Shown piece by piece: positions 28,285-35,972 of a stretch of 64,000 nt of DNA. Location of the stretch: NCBI GenBank assembly GCA_027482185.1, contig JAIXWF010000019.1, forward strand, positions 124,001-188,000, in the 5' to 3' direction. Each line of letters opens with the position of its first letter. The first letter of the stretch is position 1. Under the pieces are notes generated by a model. That model worked only from the letters and a program-made list of their open reading frames with translations, searched no databases and was not told the origin of the DNA. The DNA is from Opitutaceae bacterium (GTDB lineage: Bacteria; Verrucomicrobiota; Verrucomicrobiia; Opitutales; Opitutaceae). The position numbers were made by a program, and so were the translations under genes.

Positions 28285-28636
28285 GCGCCGAGTTCATGCG
28301 GCGATGCGGGCCGGGCAAGTCCGCGCTCCAAGCGTTGGAATTTTTCGGGCGAATTCCGCAATTCGACTTGTCACGGACCGCGTTTGCTTCCTCTTTGCGC
28401 CGTCCGATCAGGTCAGAGTCCAAGCTTAGGATTCGTGATTTCAGTCCGATGGTAAAGACAGCGCAGTCGCAGTGGTCCGTACGGCGGCGCAGGCGTGGTT
28501 CTCCGGGCAGTTGATCGCAGGTCAGGAGCGGAGAGTCCGCCCGTGTCAGGCTGGGTGCGGCCGGTTTCCGGCCCGCTTCACGCCGCCGCCCGCACAGTCG
28601 TCCTGTGTCACCCTCAACTCGCCAACCGGTGTGCCG
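28285..28636. other. 352-bp intergenic region without a recognised gene
   Basis: The longest spacer in the window, between the divergent LamG gene and the small hypothetical gene. A direct repeat CAGGTCAG occurs at 28409-28416 and 28518-28525, each followed within 20 bp by AGAGTCC and preceded by GATC. A hairpin GGCCGG-TTT-CCGGCC lies at 28559-28573. TTGTCA at 28368 may be a -35 element. The reading frame of the downstream gene is open back to 28472 but without recognisable protein character. I could not match it to any riboswitch class. Confidence 0.4.
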
Positions 28637-29056
28637 ATGAACCCGATCAAACTCTCTCTGCTGCTCGCCCAACAGGCCGAACTGCTCCGGCAGGTCCGCC
28701 TCGCCAACCTCGCCGGAGCCTACCGCACGCTCCGCGACCTCGCCGGGCGCATCGCCCGCTCCCCGCTCCGCGGCCGCGTCCATCTCCGGCCCGTCGATCC
28801 CGCGGCCGAAAGGTTCTGCGTCACCCTCACCGCCCTCGAACAGGCGCAGTCCCTCGTCGAGGAACACCTCGGCGACGACGATCTCATCCGCCTCGCCGAC
28901 GCCATCAGCTGCGCCACCGGCATGCCGACGCAGGAATGCAGTTTCGACATCGGCCAACTTGCCGAATTCGCCGGCATGCTGCGCACCGAACTCGAATCGT
29001 CCGGCGTCGAGATCGACGAAGCGGCCGCCCGCCCGAGCCACCACCGGAACGGCTGA
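28637..29056 (+). CDS. Small hypothetical alpha-helical protein
   Basis: A 139-residue protein not assigned to a family. It is predominantly alpha-helical with many Leu, Ala and Arg (LSLLLAQQAELLRQVRLANL, LRDLAGRIARSP, LTALEQAQSLVEEHLGD), no signal peptide and no membrane helix. The central RGRVHLRPVDPAAERFCVTL may form a short sheet. The ATG at 28637 and a GTG two codons upstream are both possible; the frame stays open to 28472. It could be a small regulator or a partner protein, but nothing specific supports a function. Next downstream is the TIM-barrel gene, after 64 bp. Confidence 0.5.
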   Translation: MNPIKLSLLLAQQAELLRQVRLANLAGAYRTLRDLAGRIARSPLRGRVHLRPVDPAAERFCVTLTALEQAQSLVEEHLGDDDLIRLADAISCATGMPTQECSFDIGQLAEFAGMLRTELESSGVEIDEAAARPSHHRNG

Positions 29057-29120
29057 GCGCGCGCGGGGCGCAAAATCGGAGTGGATTCGGCCGCCGGATC
29101 CCCTTGGATCTCCGCGCCCC

Positions 29121-30194
29121 ATGAACCGCCGCTCTTTTCTCTCCGGCGCCGCCGCCGCCGGTACCGCCGCTTTCCTCGCCCGCCCCCTCGCCGCCGCCCC
29201 CGCGCCGGCCAAGGTCAAGCTCGGCTACGACAACTTCGCCGTCCGCGCCATGGGCTGGAAAGCCCCGGCGCTGATCGACTACGCCGCCTCGCTCCGCCTC
29301 GACGCCCTGCTCATCTCCGATCTCGACGCCTTCGAATCCCTCGACGACGCCGCGTTGCGCGAGATCCGGCAGCGCGCCGACGCCGCCGGGATCGCCCTCT
29401 ATCTCGGCAGCTGGTCGATTTGCCCGACTTCGAAGACATTCCGCCCCAACCGCGGCACCGCCGAGGAACACCTCCGGCTCGGTATCCGTGTTGCCAAGAC
29501 GCTCGGCTCCCCGGTCTTCCGCGTCGTCCTCGGCAGCATGGACGACCGCAAAACCGAGGGCGGCATCCGGGCGCGGATCCGCGACACCGTCGCCGTCCTC
29601 AAAGCCTGCCGCCGCGAAGCCCTCGACGCCGGCGTGAAGATCGCCATGGAGAACCACGCGGGCGACCTGCATTCGTGGGAACTCCTCGACCTCATCCGGG
29701 AAGCCGGCACCGATTTCGTCGGCGCCAACATCGATTCCGGCAACGCCGCCTGGACCCTCGAGGATCCGCTCGACGTGCTCGAGCGCCTCGGCCCGGTCAC
29801 GCTCTGCTCCAGTCTCCGCGACAACATGGTCTGGACCACGGAAGACGGCGCCGCCGTGCAATGGACCGCCGCCGGCGAGGGCTTGATCGACTGGAAAACC
29901 TACGCCGCCCGCTGGCGCGCGCTCTGCCCTCAGGTCCCCGTGATCATCGAGACGATCTCCGGTGCCCAACGTACCTTCCCCTACAAGAAAGCGGAATTCT
30001 GGCAGCACTACGACAAGCGCCCGGAAGCCTTGGCCAAGTTCGAGGCGCTGGCAAAACGCGGCCGTCCGATCACGCCGTTCAAGGCCCCCGCCGGGCCCGA
30101 GGGCAAGATTGCCACCCAGGAATTCCAAAAGGCGGAACTCGAGCGCTCGCTCGCGTACCTGCGGCGCGAAATCGGCCTCGGCGTCCGCGCCTGA
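29121..30194 (+). CDS. Tat-exported TIM-barrel sugar isomerase/epimerase-like protein
   Basis: A 357-residue protein of the xylose isomerase-like TIM-barrel (AP_endonuc_2) superfamily with a twin-arginine-type signal ([26 protein letters not shown]). After the signal come KLGYDNFAVRAMGWKAPALIDYA, GIALYLGSWSICPTSK, KIAMENHAGDLHSWELLDLI (metal-binding strand with E-N-H) and FVGANIDSGNAAWTLEDP (D-S-G-N, second metal-binding strand). Such exported homologues are common in Verrucomicrobia and Planctomycetes and usually have no defined substrate. It probably processes sugars in the periplasm. The ATG at 29121 is preceded by a C-rich stretch and no Shine-Dalgarno. Confidence 0.85.
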   Translation: MNRRSFLSGAAAAGTAAFLARPLAAAPAPAKVKLGYDNFAVRAMGWKAPALIDYAASLRLDALLISDLDAFESLDDAALREIRQRADAAGIALYLGSWSICPTSKTFRPNRGTAEEHLRLGIRVAKTLGSPVFRVVLGSMDDRKTEGGIRARIRDTVAVLKACRREALDAGVKIAMENHAGDLHSWELLDLIREAGTDFVGANIDSGNAAWTLEDPLDVLERLGPVTLCSSLRDNMVWTTEDGAAVQWTAAGEGLIDWKTYAARWRALCPQVPVIIETISGAQRTFPYKKAEFWQHYDKRPEALAKFEALAKRGRPITPFKAPAGPEGKIATQEFQKAELERSLAYLRREIGLGVRA

Positions 30195-30202
30195 CGCCGC
30201 AC

Positions 30203-30224
30203 CCGGCCGCGCGTCGCGGGCCGG
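30203..30224. terminator. GC hairpin between convergent genes
   Basis: CCGGCCGCG (30203-30211) pairs with CGCGGGCCGG (30215-30224) with one bulged G, filling the 30-bp space between the two stops. No T-tract on either strand. Confidence 0.35.
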
Positions 30225-30887
30225 TTATTCGGCCGCCACGCGCGCCGCCGCCGGAAACGGCGCGCGCGACTGCACGCGCCGCCGCCAGGCCTGCCGCAGG
30301 GCCACGGCTCCCTGCGTGCCGAGCACGCCGAGGCTGACCAGCCAATAGAACGGATCCACGAGATAGTCCCAACCGTTCGGCGACTCGAGGGCTCGCAGTT
30401 CGTACGCGATCAACGCCGCGAGGAAAAATCCGCCCGCCCGATTGCCGAAGGCGAACGCCACCAGGGCCAAGCCCGCCATCGACCACACCGCCACGGAGTG
30501 CTGCCATCCCCAGTAATAGAGATCGGCGGAGCCGGGCAGCAGCGGATGAAGATAGAGCAACGTGCCCGCCACCGCACCGAATCCCCAGCCCAGGCGCCAA
30601 TCGGCGGGCTGCAGAACCCGGACGCCGCAGAGGTGCTGCCACAGGCCCGCGCAGACGAGCCCCAGCATCGGCAGGCTCGGGTTCGGGCAGAAACTGAAGA
30701 CCCAGTTCCACAGCGGCATCCCGCCGAACGGCACAAAGAGCACCAGCACCGTCGCGATCGCAAAGACCACCTTCACCGCGCGGTGTTGCCGCCCGATGCG
30801 GTACCGCGCGCCCGCCCAAAGCATGCCCAGCCAAAGCAGCGCGCCGCTCGCCAGGCCGCAGAACACGGGATCGATGCTGCGGGTCAT
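30225..30887 (-). CDS. Hypothetical polytopic membrane protein
   Basis: A 220-residue protein with about six predicted membrane helices (for example PVFCGLASGALLWLGMLWAG, VKVVFAIATVLVLFVPF, WGFGAVAGTLLYLHPLLPG, VAVWSMAGLALVAFAFG, GGFFLAALIAYELRAL) and a basic C-terminus. No family recognised. It overlaps the sialidase-like gene by 4 bp (ATGA at 30884-30887), so it is translated from the same mRNA; the upstream gene order is LtaS/OpgB-like enzyme, sialidase-like protein, this protein. The context suggests a part in surface-glycan handling or envelope assembly, but nothing in the sequence shows this directly. An ATG in a longer frame was rejected for lack of membrane-protein character upstream. 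Confidence 0.65.
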   Translation of the reverse strand: MTRSIDPVFCGLASGALLWLGMLWAGARYRIGRQHRAVKVVFAIATVLVLFVPFGGMPLWNWVFSFCPNPSLPMLGLVCAGLWQHLCGVRVLQPADWRLGWGFGAVAGTLLYLHPLLPGSADLYYWGWQHSVAVWSMAGLALVAFAFGNRAGGFFLAALIAYELRALESPNGWDYLVDPFYWLVSLGVLGTQGAVALRQAWRRRVQSRAPFPAAARVAAE

Positions 30888-32143
30888 TGCGCGACCGCCT
30901 CCCGCCCCGCCGTCCCGCGGTCCAGCCAGGCCAGATTGAACTCCACGTGCTTGATGCGCGTGCGCTCCCACGTGTAGGTCAGGTGGATCCGCCCGTCCGC
31001 CGCCTCCACGAGAAACGGATACGAGTACTCCTTGCTCACCGCCGCCTCGATCAGCGGCCCCGGCCGCCAGGTGCGCCCGCCGTCCGCCGAGAGCGCCAGC
31101 CGCAGGTTCTCGCGGCCGCTCGCGGCGTGGTTATAGACGATCAGGATCCGGCCGTCGCGCAGCCGCAGCCCGTCGACCGCGGAATCCGGGTTCGGGACCG
31201 TCGACGGCGCCGGCTCCGACCAGGTCCAGCCGTTGTCCTCGGAATAGGCCGTGCGCATGCGGCGCTCCGGGCTCCGGTCGCGCAGCACCATCAGCACGCG
31301 GTCGCCGTCCAGCGGCACAAGCGACGGCTGGATCAGGCCGTTTTTCCCGGGCAAATTGCGTATCCGGTATTCCTTGACGCCGCCGTCGGGTCCCGGCGTC
31401 AGCCAAAGCATCTGCGGAAACTTGAACGCCAGCTCGTGGTAAACCGGCAGCCCGATGCGGCCGTCGGCGGCCAGGATCGGCTTGTTGCGCACGAGCGTGC
31501 TGAGGTTGAGAAAAGGATTGAGCGTCAGGCGCCGGCTCTCCGACCACGTGCGGCCCTCGTCGCGCGAGGTCTTCACGTTGAGCGCGCTGCCCGACCAGCC
31601 GCCCATCGAGACGCTGACATAGACCATCCAGACGAGGCCGTTGCGGTCGGGAAACACCACGGCGTTGCCGACCTTCTTCACCGCGCGGTCGAGCTCGGTC
31701 GCGGCGATTGCACGGTCCACCACCATCACCGGTTCCGTCCACGTCCGGCTGCCCGCGGGCAGGCGCGACGTGTAGAGCGCGACGTCCGCGGCGCCTTCCC
31801 GGGTGCCGCCGTACCACACCGCCAGCAGGTCACCGCTCGGCAAATTGCAGATCGCGCTGCCGTGGACCGACGCCGCATGGACGGGCGGCGTCACCCAGGC
31901 CTCGCGGCGCAACGGCGCCGACTCGGCCGCGGGGCCTGCCGCAACGACGGCGGCCGGCGGGCTCAGCCGCTCGGGGGCGGTGCCGCCCTCCGTCGATTCG
32001 TCGCTGCCCGCGATGCCCGCCGCCACGAGCGTCAGCGCCCCGAGGGCGACCCGATGGCTCCAGGGCAGGCTGCGCCGGCGCACGGCCGCCGCGGCGGGCG
32101 TACCGGCGACGGCGGGGGCGGAGGAGGAAAAAGCGAAATCCAA
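30884..32143 (-). CDS. Sialidase-like (BNR repeat) protein
   Basis: A ~419-residue predicted exported protein with a six-bladed sialidase-like fold. Three Asp-box motifs are visible: SRDEGRTW, SEDNGWTW and SADGGRTW (S/T-x-D-x-G-x-T-W). Conserved strands include GDLLAVWYGGTREGAADVALY and WMVYVSVSMGGWSG. No F/Y-R-I-P motif is seen, so sialic-acid cleavage is not assured; many such homologues are sialidase-like glycosidases. The start is unclear: TTG at 32143 (14 bp after the previous stop) is used here, but GTG at 32083 would give a neater signal-anchor (RRR then ALGALTLVAAGIAG). Overlaps the downstream membrane protein gene by 4 bp. Confidence 0.8.
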   Translation of the reverse strand: MDFAFSSSAPAVAGTPAAAAVRRRSLPWSHRVALGALTLVAAGIAGSDESTEGGTAPERLSPPAAVVAAGPAAESAPLRREAWVTPPVHAASVHGSAICNLPSGDLLAVWYGGTREGAADVALYTSRLPAGSRTWTEPVMVVDRAIAATELDRAVKKVGNAVVFPDRNGLVWMVYVSVSMGGWSGSALNVKTSRDEGRTWSESRRLTLNPFLNLSTLVRNKPILAADGRIGLPVYHELAFKFPQMLWLTPGPDGGVKEYRIRNLPGKNGLIQPSLVPLDGDRVLMVLRDRSPERRMRTAYSEDNGWTWSEPAPSTVPNPDSAVDGLRLRDGRILIVYNHAASGRENLRLALSADGGRTWRPGPLIEAAVSKEYSYPFLVEAADGRIHLTYTWERTRIKHVEFNLAWLDRGTAGREAVAQ

Positions 32144-32157
32144 GACGCGAACAGGGG

Positions 32158-34326
32158 TCAGTCGGCGGTGCCGCGGGGCGGCGGCAAAGCCGGTTTGGGG
32201 TTGTGCCGGAGCAGGTACCGGGCCGTTTCGTGAAAGGCGAGCGCGAGCGCGCGGTGACCGTCAAATTCCGGCGCCGGTCCCGCCGGCTCCGGCCGCGTGA
32301 AGTCGGCCCAAACGAACTCGTCGCGCCCGCCGCTCCGGCGGTGGTTGAGAAAACGCCCGCCGTGCACGACGCCCACCGAGCGCGTATTGTGGTCGATCAC
32401 GAAGGCCACGTTCGAACGGCCGCCGTCGATTTCCTGCTGCCGCAGCAGGTCGCGCCCAAGGCCGCGGTTGAGGTAGGGGATGCCCGCGATCCCGGCCAGC
32501 GTGGGCAACAGGTCCACCTGCGAAGCCACCGCGCCGATGCGCTGCGGGGCGAGCAGTTTCGGCGCGTAATAAAGCAGCGGCACATGGTAGCAGGTCAGGT
32601 TCTGCTCTGTCCACGCCGCGGGAAACATCGCGCCCGCGTCGCCGCCGATCCCGTGGTCGCCGACGAAGACGAACACCGTGCGGTCGAAGTACGGCGCCGT
32701 CCGCGCCGCCTCGATGAATTTGCGGAACGAAAAATCGGTGTAGCGGAACGCGTTCAGCTCGTCGTTCGATTCGTAGCCGTACTTGCGCAGTTCCGCCGCC
32801 GGCAGCGTCACTTTCCGGAACTCGCCGAGGTCCTCCTTGGGAATCGTGTACGGCCGGTGGTTGTCCGCCGTCTGGATGACCGCGAAAAACGGTTTGGTCT
32901 GCCGCTTCAGCACCTCGTGCGCCTCGAGAAACAGGTTCTTGTCGCTGATCCCCCACACGTCGATCCGCGGCGATTTGTAGCTGCCTTCCTCGTACAGATT
33001 GAGTCCGCGGATATTGTTCACCAGCAGGCCGCGGATGTTCGCCCAACTCGTGCTGCCGCCGAGGAAGTAGAATTTCTCGTGGGCGGCGAAGTCGTTCACG
33101 ATGGTGTGCTGGTCGACGATCGCCGGATTGCGGCTCGCCGTTTCCTGCGGCTCCGTGTCCGGCAGCCCCGTCAGCGTCGCCCACACGCCGCGCGCCGTCC
33201 CGACATGCGGCGTGAAGCAATTGTCGAAAAACACACCCTGCCGGCTGAGCTCGGCGAAAAACGGCGTCGGGTCCAGCGGGTTGCCCCACATCGAGCTCTT
33301 GTAGCCGCTGAACGATTCGCAGATCACGACCACCACGTTCGGCGGCCCGTCCGCCGGACCCGTCAGCCGCGGCGACCGCGCCGGTTCCGACCGCGCGAAC
33401 TCCAGCCGCGCCGCATCCGGCGCCGCCACCCCGAGGTACGCGCTCATCCGCGGGTAATGCGTCCGCACGGCCGCGGCGTCGTACGCGACACCCTCGAAGC
33501 CGAACGTGCTCGCGAACGATTGGATCGGGTTCAGCGCCAGGTGCGCGAGCGCGTCGGACCGGAGGTTGAACGCATCGCTCCAGCGCAGCGGGTACTGCCC
33601 GGGCCGGCCCCAGATCGCCAGCACCGCCGCCACCGTCGCCGCCGCATACCAACCCGCGCGCCGCGCGCGCGTCGCCGCCGGCGCCCGGCCCGCCCAGGCA
33701 TGGAGACGCCGCGCGCCCGCCCACAACAGGACCCCGCCCGCCGCCACCGCCGCCAGCAGCCGCAGCACCGGATACGACTGCCACACCATCCCCGCCGAGA
33801 TGCCCGCGTCGGCCGCGAACCCGAGCACCGTCGCGCTCAGGCGCTGGTTGAGGTAGCGGTAGTGCAGGAAGTCGGCGACGTAGACCAGCATCAGCGCCGC
33901 CGCCGCCAACGCCAGGAGCGCGAGCCACCCGCGCCGCGCGCCGGGCCGCCGGAACGGATCGAGGAAGGGCACGCTCCCGAGCACCAGCACGGCCAGCGCG
34001 ACCGACGCCGCCACCCGCAGGTCGAACCGCAGGCCCAGCAGGAATGCCGACTGCACCGCCGCCCCGTCGGCCCCGTCGTAATTGAAGAACAGATACGTGC
34101 CGGCCCGCAGCAGCGTCATCGCCGCCGCCAGCCCCAGCCCCAGCCCCAGCGCCCAGCGGACCAGCGCGGACGCGCCCCGCCCCGGCGGGACGGCGGATGG
34201 GGAGCTGGTCGAAGAGTGAGGCAAGCGGGGCGGAGAAAGGAAGCGGGCGCACCGCCGGCGCAAGCGCCGCCGGGCGGTTTGGAAAACCGGCCGGAAAATC
34301 GAAGGGGGCGGGGTTCCGGCCGGCAC
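32158..34326 (-). CDS. LtaS/OpgB-like membrane phosphoglycerol transferase/sulfatase-fold enzyme
   Basis: A ~722-residue enzyme: five or so N-terminal membrane helices (residues ~55-250) and a periplasmic alkaline-phosphatase/sulfatase-fold domain (~320-690). Catalytic elements are VVVVICESFSGYKSSMWG (metal-binding Glu), HVGTARGVWATLTGLPD (nucleophile Thr), TADNHRPYT and FVFVGDHGIGGDAG (metal-binding Asp-His). Homologues make lipoteichoic acid or transfer phosphoglycerol to periplasmic glucans (OpgB/MdoB); in a Gram-negative cell the latter or another envelope decoration is more likely. The start is uncertain: GTG at 34326, or TTG at 34224. Apparently first gene of a three-gene operon with the sialidase-like gene and the membrane protein. 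Confidence 0.82.
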   Translation of the reverse strand: MPAGTPPPSIFRPVFQTARRRLRRRCARFLSPPRLPHSSTSSPSAVPPGRGASALVRWALGLGLGLAAAMTLLRAGTYLFFNYDGADGAAVQSAFLLGLRFDLRVAASVALAVLVLGSVPFLDPFRRPGARRGWLALLALAAAALMLVYVADFLHYRYLNQRLSATVLGFAADAGISAGMVWQSYPVLRLLAAVAAGGVLLWAGARRLHAWAGRAPAATRARRAGWYAAATVAAVLAIWGRPGQYPLRWSDAFNLRSDALAHLALNPIQSFASTFGFEGVAYDAAAVRTHYPRMSAYLGVAAPDAARLEFARSEPARSPRLTGPADGPPNVVVVICESFSGYKSSMWGNPLDPTPFFAELSRQGVFFDNCFTPHVGTARGVWATLTGLPDTEPQETASRNPAIVDQHTIVNDFAAHEKFYFLGGSTSWANIRGLLVNNIRGLNLYEEGSYKSPRIDVWGISDKNLFLEAHEVLKRQTKPFFAVIQTADNHRPYTIPKEDLGEFRKVTLPAAELRKYGYESNDELNAFRYTDFSFRKFIEAARTAPYFDRTVFVFVGDHGIGGDAGAMFPAAWTEQNLTCYHVPLLYYAPKLLAPQRIGAVASQVDLLPTLAGIAGIPYLNRGLGRDLLRQQEIDGGRSNVAFVIDHNTRSVGVVHGGRFLNHRRSGGRDEFVWADFTRPEPAGPAPEFDGHRALALAFHETARYLLRHNPKPALPPPRGTAD

Positions 34327-34391
34327 CGCGCGCGATCATTCCGGCACCCCGGGGCAGGTCAACGGCGGAAAGGCGCGCGCGAAATCCGTTC

Positions 34392-34420
34392 TTTGCGTCG
34401 CGCCGAAGTCCCGCTAGCCC
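34392..34420 (+). promoter_or_regulatory. Candidate promoter of the 34.4-kb Gfo/Idh/MocA gene
   Basis: TTTGCG (34392-34397), 17-bp spacer, TAGCCC (34415-34420), 11 bp to the ATG at 34432. Follows the spacing rule shared by the tatA, rpoD and moxR candidates. Confidence 0.45.
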
Positions 34421-34431
34421 TTCGCCACCCC

Positions 34432-35796
34432 ATGAATCGCCGACACTTCCTCCATGCGTCCGCGGCCGCCTCGACCCTCGCCGCCCTGCCCTTCCACGCC
34501 CGCGCCGCCGAAAAGAGCGGCGGCCCCAAGTTCCGCACCGTGCTCATCGGCTGCGGCTGGTGGGGCAACAACATCCTCCGCGAGGCCATGGCCAGCGGCT
34601 CCTGCCAGATCGTCGGCCTCTGCGACGTCGATTCCCGCCAATTCGCCGCCACCCTCGCGAATGTCGCGCAGGGCACGGGTGACACGCCGAAGACTTTCAA
34701 GGACTACCGCGAATGCCTGGCGGCCACCAAGCCCGAGATCGCCATCATCGGCACGCCCGACCACTGGCACGCGCTGCCCGCCATCGCCGCGATGAAGGCC
34801 GGCGCCCACATCTACGTCGAGAAACCCATCGGCCATACCGTCGCCGAGGGCCGCGCCATGGTGAACACCGCGCGCGCCACCGGCCGCGTCGCCCAGGTCG
34901 GCACGCACCGCCGCATCGCCCCGCACAACGTCAGCGGCCGCGAATTCATCCGCAGCGGCAAGCTCGGCGAAATCGGCATGGTGCGCTGCTTCGTCAACTA
35001 CGGCGGCAGCGGCCCCGAGAAACCGCGCCCCACCGTCGCCGTGCCGGCGGAACTGGATTGGGATTTCTGGTGCGGGCCCGCCCCGCTCCGGCCCTTCAAC
35101 GGCGGCGATCCGCGCGAAAATTCCGGCGCCGCCCGCGGCGGCATCCATCCCCGCGGTTTCCGCAACTATCTCGATTACGCCAACGGCACCCTCGGCGACT
35201 GGGGTATCCACTGGCTCGACCAGGTCCTCTGGGTCACGGGCGAAAAGTATCCGAAAAAGATCTACTCCACCGGCGGCCGCCCCATCGCGGGAGCCCCGGT
35301 TTTCACCCCCGACGCTCAGACCACCGACGCCCCCGACCACCAGCTCGCCACCTACGCGTTCGACAAGTTCTCCGTCCAATGGGAGCACCGCCGCTTCGGC
35401 GCCAACAACACCGACAAGGGCGAGAATGTCGGCTGCTACTTCTACGGCACCAAGGGCATTTTCCACATGGGCTGGCAGAAGGGTTGGACCTTCTATCCGT
35501 CGAACGACAAGGAACCCGTCGTCAGCGAAGCCGCCAAGCTCAACAGCCCCGACGCCCAAAACATCAAGGAACTCTGGGCCGATTTCCTCCACGCCATCCG
35601 CACCGGCACGAAGCCCGTCTCCGACATCGGCGACGTGCACCTCAGCACCAACATGGCGCTCCTCGGCATGATCTCCCTCAAGGTCGGCCGCAGCCTCGAG
35701 TGGGACGGCGAAAAGGAACGCATCGTCGGCGACGACGCCGCGCACAAATTGCTCCGCCGCGAGTACCGCAAGGGCTGGGAGTATCCGTCGGCCTGA
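34432..35796 (+). CDS. Tat-exported Gfo/Idh/MocA oxidoreductase A
   Basis: A 454-residue NAD(P)-dependent sugar oxidoreductase. The Tat signal MNRRHFLHASAAASTLAALPF is followed by a Rossmann fold (RTVLIGCGWWGNN) and the family signature IYVEKPIGHTVAEGR; the C-terminal domain has DWGIHWLDQVLWVTGE, whose H-x-x-D (His/Asp pair) is typical of the catalytic region. A long loop with VPAELDWDFWCGPAP is common to Verrucomicrobia/Planctomycete paralogues. The substrate is unknown. The huge open frame upstream is antisense shadow; the ATG at 34432 opens the Tat signal. Convergent with the MBL gene. Confidence 0.87.
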   Translation: MNRRHFLHASAAASTLAALPFHARAAEKSGGPKFRTVLIGCGWWGNNILREAMASGSCQIVGLCDVDSRQFAATLANVAQGTGDTPKTFKDYRECLAATKPEIAIIGTPDHWHALPAIAAMKAGAHIYVEKPIGHTVAEGRAMVNTARATGRVAQVGTHRRIAPHNVSGREFIRSGKLGEIGMVRCFVNYGGSGPEKPRPTVAVPAELDWDFWCGPAPLRPFNGGDPRENSGAARGGIHPRGFRNYLDYANGTLGDWGIHWLDQVLWVTGEKYPKKIYSTGGRPIAGAPVFTPDAQTTDAPDHQLATYAFDKFSVQWEHRRFGANNTDKGENVGCYFYGTKGIFHMGWQKGWTFYPSNDKEPVVSEAAKLNSPDAQNIKELWADFLHAIRTGTKPVSDIGDVHLSTNMALLGMISLKVGRSLEWDGEKERIVGDDAAHKLLRREYRKGWEYPSA

Positions 35797-35797
35797 C

Positions 35798-35815
35798 GCC
35801 GCCGCCGGCGGCGGC
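35798..35815 (+). terminator. GC palindrome immediately after the oxidoreductase A gene
   Basis: GCCGCCGCC directly followed by GGCGGCGGC, one base after the TGA stop. No T-tract; it runs into the repeat array that fills the junction. Confidence 0.35.
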
Positions 35816-35940
35816 GGCCGGTTGAAAGGTGAAAGTTGAAGGTTGAAAGTCTGAGATTCGCGCAGCGGAAACGGCCCGGGGCGGCGTGATCGTCCGACTT
35901 CGATCCTTTCAACTTTCACCCTTCAACTTTCAACCGGCCG
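35815..35940. repeat. Heptamer-array inverted repeat, junction 4 (best-formed copy)
   Basis: The most regular copy. The outer 14 bp CGGCCGGTTGAAAG (35815-35828) and CTTTCAACCGGCCG (35927-35940) are perfect complements; inside lie tandem GTTGAAA/GGTGAAA/GTTGAAG words opposed by TTTCAAC/TTTCACC/CTTCAAC words. The core of ~50-60 bp includes GATTCGCGCAGCGG and GTCCGACTTCGAT. It fills the convergent spacer between oxidoreductase A and the MBL gene. Confidence 0.85.
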
Positions 35941-35950
35941 TCTGCGGCCG
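35935..35950 (-). terminator. Short GC hairpin beside the MBL gene
   Basis: CGGCCG (35935-35940), loop TCTG, CGGCCG (35945-35950). Its left arm is also the end of the repeat array. It lies 22 bp beyond the MBL stop on the minus strand. Confidence 0.3.
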
Positions 35951-35972
35951 CCATGGCCACCCGCGGCCTCCG

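Noticed and set aside
28472-28636. An extended N-terminus for the small hypothetical protein
   Set aside because: In-frame sequence upstream of 28637 has no helix or domain character and starts within the intergenic region with repeats; the ATG start was kept.
31708-35796. A 1362-codon open reading frame on the plus strand
   Set aside because: Its first 2.7 kb is the antisense shadow of the LtaS-like and sialidase-like genes (Arg/Pro/Ala-rich, no domain). Only the part from 34432 is a real gene with a Tat signal and Gfo/Idh/MocA motifs.
35798-35815. The palindrome GCCGCCGCC/GGCGGCGGC as an intrinsic terminator
   Set aside because: It lacks a T-tract and a loop; reported only as a low-confidence hairpin beside the repeat.
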